Part shown: positions 12,201 to 21,200 of the stretch, piece after piece
Layout of the letters: the number at the start of each line of letters is the position of its first letter
How positions within the stretch are numbered: position 1 is the stretch's first letter
Source: Candidatus Hatepunaea meridiana
GTDB lineage: Bacteria; Electryoneota; AABM5-125-24; Hatepunaeales; Hatepunaeaceae
Assembly: GCA_030765125.1 (NCBI GenBank)
Contig: JAVCDD010000354.1
Coordinates: forward strand, 1-35,245
DNA length: 35,245 nt
Direction: 5' to 3'
Position numbers and translations under genes: made by a program
The notes under the pieces: model-generated
The model's input: only the letters and a program-made list of their open reading frames with translations
Databases searched by the model: none
What the model was told of the DNA's origin: nothing

Positions 12201-15200
12201 GGCAGGTCACCAGAGGATGCTATTAGGTCTAATGGATCGCCTTCATCATCAACGGCTCGGATAGTGAAAGATAGTTCTTCTCCTTCGTCAACCGATTCGC
12301 TCTCGGGCGGATTAATCCAGCGAGGGGCGCTGTTAATGCTGATTACGGTTATATTTACTGACGAATCAACATCCGAGTTTCCATCGGAAATTGTGAAGAG
12401 CGCAGTGTATGATCCGGCATCGCTATCGGTTGTTTGCCAGACAAATTCGGCTGCTCCATTTCCGAGGTCTGTGAAGTCAACTTCATCGGGTAGGACATTA
12501 TCACCAGTCTGTCCATTATAGATTATTGTCAGATTATCATTATCGAGATCGTATCCTTCGACATTGAATCGAATCTCTTCCTCTTCATCAACACCAATAT
12601 CACCTGGGACGTCTTCCCATACCGGTGGGCGGTTATAATCGTTTATTGTAATGTTGACCGTTGTGTCCACATCAGTTTCACCATCCGACAGTGTGAAGGT
12701 GACTGAATAATCATCGGCGTCATCGAAGCCCGTCTGCCAGGAGAAGATGCCCCAGCCGTTGCCTATTACGTTGAATTCGGCTGCATTGGGCAGGTTATGC
12801 CTGTCGAGGATGATCCTTAGGTTATCGTTGTCAGCATCTCGGCCTCGTACCGGGAATTCAATTGATACACCCTCGTTCACTTCAATATCTTCGGGTACGT
12901 CATACCATTCCGGAGCACGGCTGACGTTGTTAACCACGATGCGGACATTGGCGTCAACCAGGAATTCTCCATCGGAAAGTGTGAAAACGAGATCGTAAAT
13001 ACGGGCATCGTAATAGGTCGTCTCCCATGTGAACGTTCCGGTGCCGTTCTCGTTGTCGACAAAGCTCGCTTCGTCGGGCAAGCCGTTATGGCTGAAGGTT
13101 ATGCGCAGAACGTCCTCTTCGGGATCTCTGCCAATAACGGTGAAATTGATTGCATCGGACTCATCAACCTCAATTCTATTCGTTACTTCTTCCCAAACAG
13201 GAGGTTGATTTACATCTCCGATAGTGATATATACAACGTGAGCTACCTCTTCGACTCCATCGGAGAGCGTAAAGGTTGCAGTGAAAGATTGATCGTCGTC
13301 CTCTTCTTCCGTACGCCATGAGAATGTTCCATTACCGTTTCCGTGATAAGTGAATCCCGCTTCCTGGGGTAGATCGTCTGAAGTGAACACAATATCCAAA
13401 TCATCTTCATCGGGATCTGTACCAGTTATATCAAACTCGATCAGATCACCGGCGTTATCGATGTGCACAGCAGACGGTATATCATCCGTCCAGACGGGTG
13501 CGCGGTTGAGGTTGATGACAATAACATCAACGTCTATGGAGACACTGTCAACACCGTCGGAAAGTGTGAAGGCGGCGACATATTCCCCGGCGCTAAAGTG
13601 ATCGGTCTGCCATCTGAAAGTGCCGTGCCCGCTGCCTTCATCGGTAAATTCAACGTCATCGGGTAGGACAGAATTTCCTGTCCGTCCGTCGTATGTGATA
13701 GTCAAATCGTCATTGTCTACATCCCTGCCTTCGATGAAGAACAGTATGGGTTCGTTCTCATTCACTTCTGCCAGGTCCGGATAGCTAAACCAGTATGGTG
13801 GGACGTTTACATCGCTGATTGAGATGGGAACGTCTACATCAACCTCGTGCTGCCCATCGGAGAGTGTGAAGGTTGCGGTGTATTCACCCTCATCATCATA
13901 ATTTGTTTGCCAGGATAACCTGCCGGCTCCGAAGCCGAGGTATGTAAATCTAGCGTTTTCAGGAAGATCGCGAGAACTATATACTATATTCAGATCGTCG
14001 TTATCCAGGTCCTCACCGACGACGGTAAACTCTACAAGTTCACCTTCTTCATTGCTGATGCTCTCTGGTACGTCATCAGTCCACCGTGGCGGTCGGTTGG
14101 CATCGTTTACCGTAATGGTGATAACGTGAGGTATGTTGAATTCCCCATCTGAAATCATAAAAGTAACATCATATTCACCGGCACTATCGTAGTCAGGCGT
14201 CCAGGTGAAGGTGGCGGTGTTGTCGCCGTGCTCGGCGATTTCCGGTCCGCCGGGCAGGTCGTTTACGTTGTATGAGAAGGTCAGCTCATCTTCATCCGGA
14301 TCATCGGCAACCAGATTGATGCGCAATTGTACTCCCTCGTCAACCTCGTCTTCATCGGGGATTTCGATCCAGGACGGACGGCGGTTGACGTTGCCGACGC
14401 GAATGGTGACTACGGCATCTGTGCTTAGGTTGCCATCGGTAATAGTGAAGGTCGGCGTGAATATGCCTTCGTCATCATAACCCAACTGCCAGCGAAAAGA
14501 ACCATTGCCGTTACCCCTGTCAACGAATTCAACGAAATCAGGATTATCCGGTACTCCATCCCGATCGTAGTTAATGGTTAAGTCATCATCATTACCATCA
14601 GGATCGTAACCGGTGAAATCAAACTCAACAAGTTCTTCTTCGTCGACAATTATTTCTTCCGGTATGTCATCCCAGATTGGAGCGCGGTTGACGTCGTTAA
14701 TTTCAAAGTACACCTGGGTTTCAACGTGAAAATCGTCATCAGTAAGGTCGAAGATGGCGGTGTAGTTGCCGGCATCGTCATAGCTCGGCGTCCATTCAAA
14801 TGTTCCCGTTCCATCGTCGTGGTCGTTGAATTGGGCTTCTTCGGGAATATCATCTGATCTGTAAGCAATCCGTAGCGGGTTGCCATCCGGGTCGCTGCCC
14901 TCGATAGTGAAATTGATAGGTTCGTCTTCATCACTGACAATTGGGTCTTCATCGGGAACGTCTTCCCAAACGGGTGGACGATTCACACCTCTCACTTCTA
15001 TGGAGACATCCACAGGAACGTTGCTTATGTCGTCGGAGATTGTGAAGGTAGCGGTGTAGCTGCCTTCATCATCGTAAGTGGTCTGCCAACTGAAGCTGCC
15101 GTTGCCTTCACCGTCGTCGGTAAAGTCAACTTGACCGCCAGGAATGTCGGTCCCACCTGTACTGCGCCAAGTAATGGATACGTCTTCGTCGTCCGGGTCG

Positions 15201-18200
15201 CTGCCGTGAACGGTAAATTCGATAACGCTTGCCTCATCACCGTAGACAGTCTCAATGGGCACATCGTCCCAGCGTGGCGGGCGGTTAACATCGCCTACCG
15301 TGATCTGGACGTACTCAACGGCTTCCAAATCACCATCAGAAAGAACAAATGCAACCGTGTAGTTGCCTTCATCTTCATAGTCGGTTTGCCAACGGAAAGA
15401 TCCGGAACCGCCTCCATTATCGGTGAGTTGTTCGGATCCGGGCAGATCGTCAGAACGGTAGGTAATGGTAAGATTCTCTTCATCGGGGTCGCTGCCGGAC
15501 ATATCGAATTGGACGAGGGCGCCTTCTTCAACCTGGACATCCAGTATTTCTTCCCAGATCGGTTGACGATTTGCATTGTTAATAATGTACCGGCAATCAC
15601 GAGGCACTTCGTTAACACCATCTGACAGTGTAAAAGTGACGATGTATTCCCCAACGTCATTGAAATCGGTCTGCCACGTGACTTCACCGCTGTCATTGCC
15701 AAGGTCTGTGAATTCAAAGTCCTCCGGTAATTCATCAGACGTTACAATTGTAACGTCTCCACCATCAGGATCGTGACCGATAACAGTATATTGAATTAAA
15801 ACGTTTTCATTTTCGGTGACCTCAACAGGGCAAATATCCCAGATCGGTGGACGATTGACGTCAGTTACTTCGATCTGAACGTTTACTTCGATTACGAACT
15901 CACCATCAGCGACTTCAAAGGTTGCCAGATAATTTCCGGCGTTCTCGAAACCGGTCTCCCATGAGAAACTTCCGGTATTATCGTGGTTGTCGTTGAAGTT
16001 GGCTTCATCCGGCAGGTCATTGGATGAGTATGTGATGTCGCAATCATCGTTGTCGGGATCGTTCGCTTCAACGGTGAACTCGATGAGTGTTCCTTCGGTT
16101 ACGCTAATCGGATCAGGGACAATAGGATTTGGAGGGCGGTTTACGTCGTTGACAGTGATATTTACATTAGCAACGGCATTATCGTGCCCATCGAACAGTG
16201 TGAAGGTTGCGGTGTATTGACCGGCGTCATCATAAGTTACATCCCAGGCAAAACTACAACTGCCGTCACGGTTGTCGGTGAAGTCTACTTGACCGACGGG
16301 AATGTCGGTCTCACCCGTGCTTTCCCATTGGATGGTCAGATTATCATCTTCATCAAGGTCGCTGCCGGTGAGGGTGAATTCTAATAAAGTACTTTCGTTA
16401 ACCGTCGTGTCTTCCAGAACTTCTCCCCAAACCGGAGAGCGATTGACATTAATGATTGTAATACTCAAATCGCGGTCAACGTTGTGTTCACCATCAGAAA
16501 GGGTAAATGTAGCGGTATAATCACCGGAACTTACATAATCTGTTTGCCAGGAGAACGACGCTGTGCCGTTGCCGTTATCAGTAAAGTTGACTTGATCATC
16601 ATCGGGAATATCATTCGAACGGTATGCAAACGATACATCGTCACCCTCAGGGTCTTCACCCGCCAGATTAAATTCGATATGGGCGTTTTCATCAACCGTT
16701 ACCGGACCAGGGAATTCAGTCCACCCAGGTGGACGATTGACTCGACCGACAGTGATAATTACATCATGCACATCGCTTAAATCGTCGTCGGAGATGGTAA
16801 AGGTTGCGGTATAATTACCTTCATCACCATAATCTGTCTGCCAGGTAAACGATCCTGTTCCATTACCGTTATCGGTGAAATCTACGTCATCACGAGGAAT
16901 TTCGGTTCCACCAGTACTCTCCCAGGTAATTTCCAGATCCTCTTCGTCGATGTCGCTTCCTGCCATATCGATTATGACCGGTTCGTTTTCATCAACATTA
17001 ATATTATCCGGAATCTCATCCCATACCGGCGGACGGTTGTCGTTGTTAACGGTTATGTTTACCACGGCAATATCGTTGTCTGTGCCATCACTAATTATAA
17101 ATTCAGCGCGGTAGTTACCTGCATCGTTGTGGTTAGTCTGCCAGGTGAAACGGCAGTTGCCGCCGCCGAGATCGGAGAAATGGTCGTCTCCCTGTATGTT
17201 CGGAGTGCTGAATTCGATAGTCAAATTGTCATCATTATCGGGATCGCTGCCGGATAGGGTGAAGTCAATGAAAGCGCCTTCGTATACATCAGGATCCCTC
17301 GGGACTTCGTCCCAGACAGGTTCGCGGTTTACATCTATGACCGTTATAATTACATTTGCTACTGCATCGAGAGCTCCATCGGAAGCCGTCAGTGTCAATG
17401 TATATTCACCAGCGTCATCGTATCCAGGTGTATAGTCAAAGCTGCCGGCGCCTTCACCGTTATCAGTGAAGTCCCACCCTTCAGGCAAATCATCCGAAGC
17501 GTCCGCGATGGTTATATCATCATCCGGATCGGGATCGGTTGCCAGTACGTTGAAGATTAGCTGCTCTCCCTCGTTAACATTGGCAGTTTGTGGGACGTTA
17601 TCCCACACCGGTCGACGGTTGACGTCTCCTATTGATATCTCGATATTGATAGTACTGTCTAAAGCACCATCGGAAAGAACCAGTGTAACGGTGTGATTGC
17701 CTGTATCGTTAAAACCGGTCTGCCAGTCGAAATCACCTGAACCGTCATCATTGTCGGTGAAATTGGCGCCTTCAGGGATTTCATCTGTAATTGTCAGTTC
17801 ATCTCCGTCAACGTCCATTCCTTCCACGCTGAACTGGATCCGGTCTCCTTCGTTCGCTTCAATAAGGTTGCGCGGGAAATCAGTCCAGACCGGCTGGTCA
17901 TTCTGCGGAATAACTTCGACGTCTACATCGTGATCGGTGTCACGACGAGGTTGATTAAATCCTGTTCGGGTGGGACCCACATTCCTGTCGTTCAAATTAT
18001 GTGTGGCGGATAATCCTCTATCGGAACTTCCCGACCTGACAATTCTCAACCGTCTGATAGCCTGATCATCACGGTCTTCGTTATGACCATCATCAGCGGT
18101 AACGGTTACAATTAACTGACCATACCAATCCTGAACGCTATCGAAACGCAACTGGGTATCATCAATAATTTCAGTGGTGAAGTTCTCGTTACTACTCTCT

Positions 18201-21200
18201 ACGCTATATGTCAAATCATCACCATCCGGATCGTCGAAAATGGTGTCAAGATCAGCAACAATATATGCGATGAAGTCCTCAGGTAGAAAGATGTCGGGGA
18301 TCGGGATTGGAATTATGGGCTCGCGGTTGGCTTGACCACCCGTTCCAATAAGGGAGATAGTTACCTCGTCTTCATCCGGATCACCGGAAGCGATAGTAAG
18401 TGTGCCGTTGTATCCTTGAGCATTGGTAGGTGTGAATGTTATTTCGACCTGACGTTCTTCACCCGGATCAATCTCGTCACCTTCATATTCCGAGTCGAAC
18501 ACGTCCGGATCGAAAGTCAGGCTGTTAATATCAAGAGGTTCCTCTCCGACATTAGTAATGATGAACGTCCAATTGAGGGTTTGATCCACTTCAATTGCGC
18601 CAAAGTCATGTTCGACCAAATATTGATTCTCCCACCAAGAAACGCGGTCGGTAGACGATGTACCAAGTATGTCGATGTAGCCATCGCTGTCAATGTCATA
18701 AGAACTGACCGATGTCGGCCTGGCGAAGCCTTGCGATATGTTGTGCGAGGTAAATTCTTCATCGCCATCGTTTTCGAGTAAGATAACCAGATCAGCGTTG
18801 TAAGCTGAAGCAGTAATGTCAACATCTCCATCGTCATCAATGTCGTTTGCCGATACAAACAATGGAATTGCGAAGTCATCAATGAGGGTTTGAGGATTGA
18901 AGTTTTCACTGCCATTGTTCTCAAACCAGGTGACTTCGTTATCGCGCCAGGCTGTGCCGAGGACGTCCAGATCACCGTCATCGTCGAGGTCTATCACATA
19001 GACGGAAGCGGCGCCGACGTATCCGTTGACTATTGTGCGGCGCGTGAAATTCTGATTACCGTTGTTATCGCACCAGACTATTTGGTTGGCGGTTTCACCG
19101 GCAGCGACGACATCAATGTCTCCGTCCTCATCAAGGTCAATCGGGAAAACGCTCTGTGCTCCACCAAAATTTTCGGTGACACTGTGTTGCGTGAAACCCG
19201 AAATACCGTCATTTTCCCACCACCATATCAGAGCGTCATTGCTGGAAGAGGCTACAATATCAATGTCGAGGTCGTCGTCCATATCCAGGGCGTGGACGGA
19301 CGTGCCGTCGAAATTCTGCTCAATAATATGCTCATCAAAGCCCTGATCGCCATCATTCTCCCACCAGGAGATTTTATCTGCACTCTCACCGGCGGCTAAT
19401 ATATCCATATCTCCATCGAGGTCAACATCAGCAGCATGCACCCAGAAAGCGCCGCCATAATCGTTGTCGATAGTATGTTTATCGAATTCCTGATTGCCGT
19501 TGTTCTCCCACCAGGCAATTTCGTTGGCGCCATGCGCCGCGCCTATGACGTCAACGTCGCCATCATCATCTAAGTCAACCGCTACGGCGTGTTTGGCAAA
19601 GTCGAAATCAGCGTCAATGTCGTGAATATCAAATCCGAGATCTGGTTCTTCTTCGTCAACATATTTAAGAAGAATGTCTTGTGGCGGTAGAGCGCCTATG
19701 CCGTTAAGTGGAATGTCAATCTCGGCATTTTCAGGATCGTTCGATTGGACAGTAACAGTACCGTTGAAATTGCCACTCTGCAGTGGTGCAAAATAGACAG
19801 GAACGATTGCACTGTTATCCGGTTCAATGGTTAAATCAGCGTCAAAGTTAATCTGGAAATATTGACCATTAATTGAAATATCAGACACAATCAGATCGGC
19901 ATTGCCTGAATTCCTGATTGTAAGTCGACGCGCCAGCGCTTCATAGACAGTGACGGTTCCGTAGTTAAGTCTATCCGGATCAATGGTCATAATCGGTTCT
20001 GCAGCACCGCGACCGATCAAAGTAACTTCGAACTCACCGTCGTTTTCGGGATCATTGGAAAAGATGGTTAATATACCCTGAAAGTCACCATTTTGATCCG
20101 GTGCGAAAGTTACTTCTACGGTAGTGCTTTCATCGCGTTCAAGTCTGACAGGATCGTTGGGGAAGCCCGTTTCAAAGGCATCATCGCTGGATTCAACGCG
20201 GTCAATTATCAGGTCTGACCAGCCGGTATTAGTTATGATCATATCCCAGGTTGCCTGATCGTCAACCTCCACTGAGCCAAAGTCGTGCGGGTTTTCGTTG
20301 ACGTCAACCGTCTGGGGTGGTTCAAGACCGCTGCCAATTGCATGGACGGTTACCAGCTCATTATGCGGGCAATCAGAACTTATTCGTATTTCGGCGCTAT
20401 AGTCACGGACTGCCTGGGGGATGAATTCGAGGGTAATAATCTGGATTCCATCTGGTTCTAACACAAATCCCATGTCTTGATTAATTTCGAAATTATCATC
20501 ACCCTGGGTTATTTCCAATTCAATACTTGACACCGTAAGTGTGCCACTACCTTGATTAGCAACCGTGATTTCAGCCTCAGGCGTGCGGTTAGCGTAAACA
20601 TCACCAAAGTCAATATTGAGTGGTGCGACACTGATACGGGGAACGAGTGGACTATCGGCGAAAAGCATCAGGACGCTAAATGCCGTAGGATCAAATCGCT
20701 TTGGACCGAATATCCATGTCGTATCAGCTGTTATTTCAACACCTGCCGAGATATCCCAATAACGAAAGGTAAAGCCTTCGCCTTCGTTAAAGCCTTCAAC
20801 ACGTCCGGTACCGGGATCATCACTATAGGTGGTGACACCAATTTGATCGGCAGGATCAATGTCGTTAGTGATAATTGTAGCGCCACCGCACCAGCCGTCC
20901 TCGGTAATCACGCCGATCTCATCACCGTAATCAAGTGGTTCGTCATCCAGTCTGACTTCATTGAGAATCAACGGATGATTACTTTCCTGACGAGGAAAGA
21001 TGACAAAATGTCCGGTATGCTCAATTCCGATGCCGCGAAGTGGAACGGTTACGTTTCTTTCATCAGGATCATCAGATGAAATTATTAAATCACCTTCGTA
21101 ATTGTTCTCATCTTCCGGAGTAAATAAAACGGTTAAACGGTAGGTTTCACGCGGCGCAATCTCAAACTCCTCACCGTCCCAATTATGACTGAAGACATCG

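Larger units (their letters stand above)
8850..17910 (-). repeat. About 31 consecutive Ig/cadherin-like coding repeats
   Basis: I count about 31 units of about 97 codons (roughly 292 bp each). A typical unit starts VNRPPVW, then has V-DE-E--EF-V, a DPDGDDLTI calcium-type acidic stretch, LP---F-DNG-GTGSF-WQT, YDDAGNYTATFTLSDG and ends V-ITV-DVN. The pattern fits putative Ig (He_PIG) or cadherin-like families. Units differ clearly from each other in protein and DNA, so the array is not a recent amplification, although a few short stretches are nearly identical. Confidence 0.88.

Noticed and set aside
15131..21079. Plus-strand open frames of 120-175 codons opposite the giant gene (for example 15131-15625, 18890-19399, 20552-21079)
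   Set aside because: They are antisense to a long, well-supported repeat protein. Open antisense frames are expected opposite Asp/Val/Thr-rich coding repeats. None has a recognisable domain or ribosome site.
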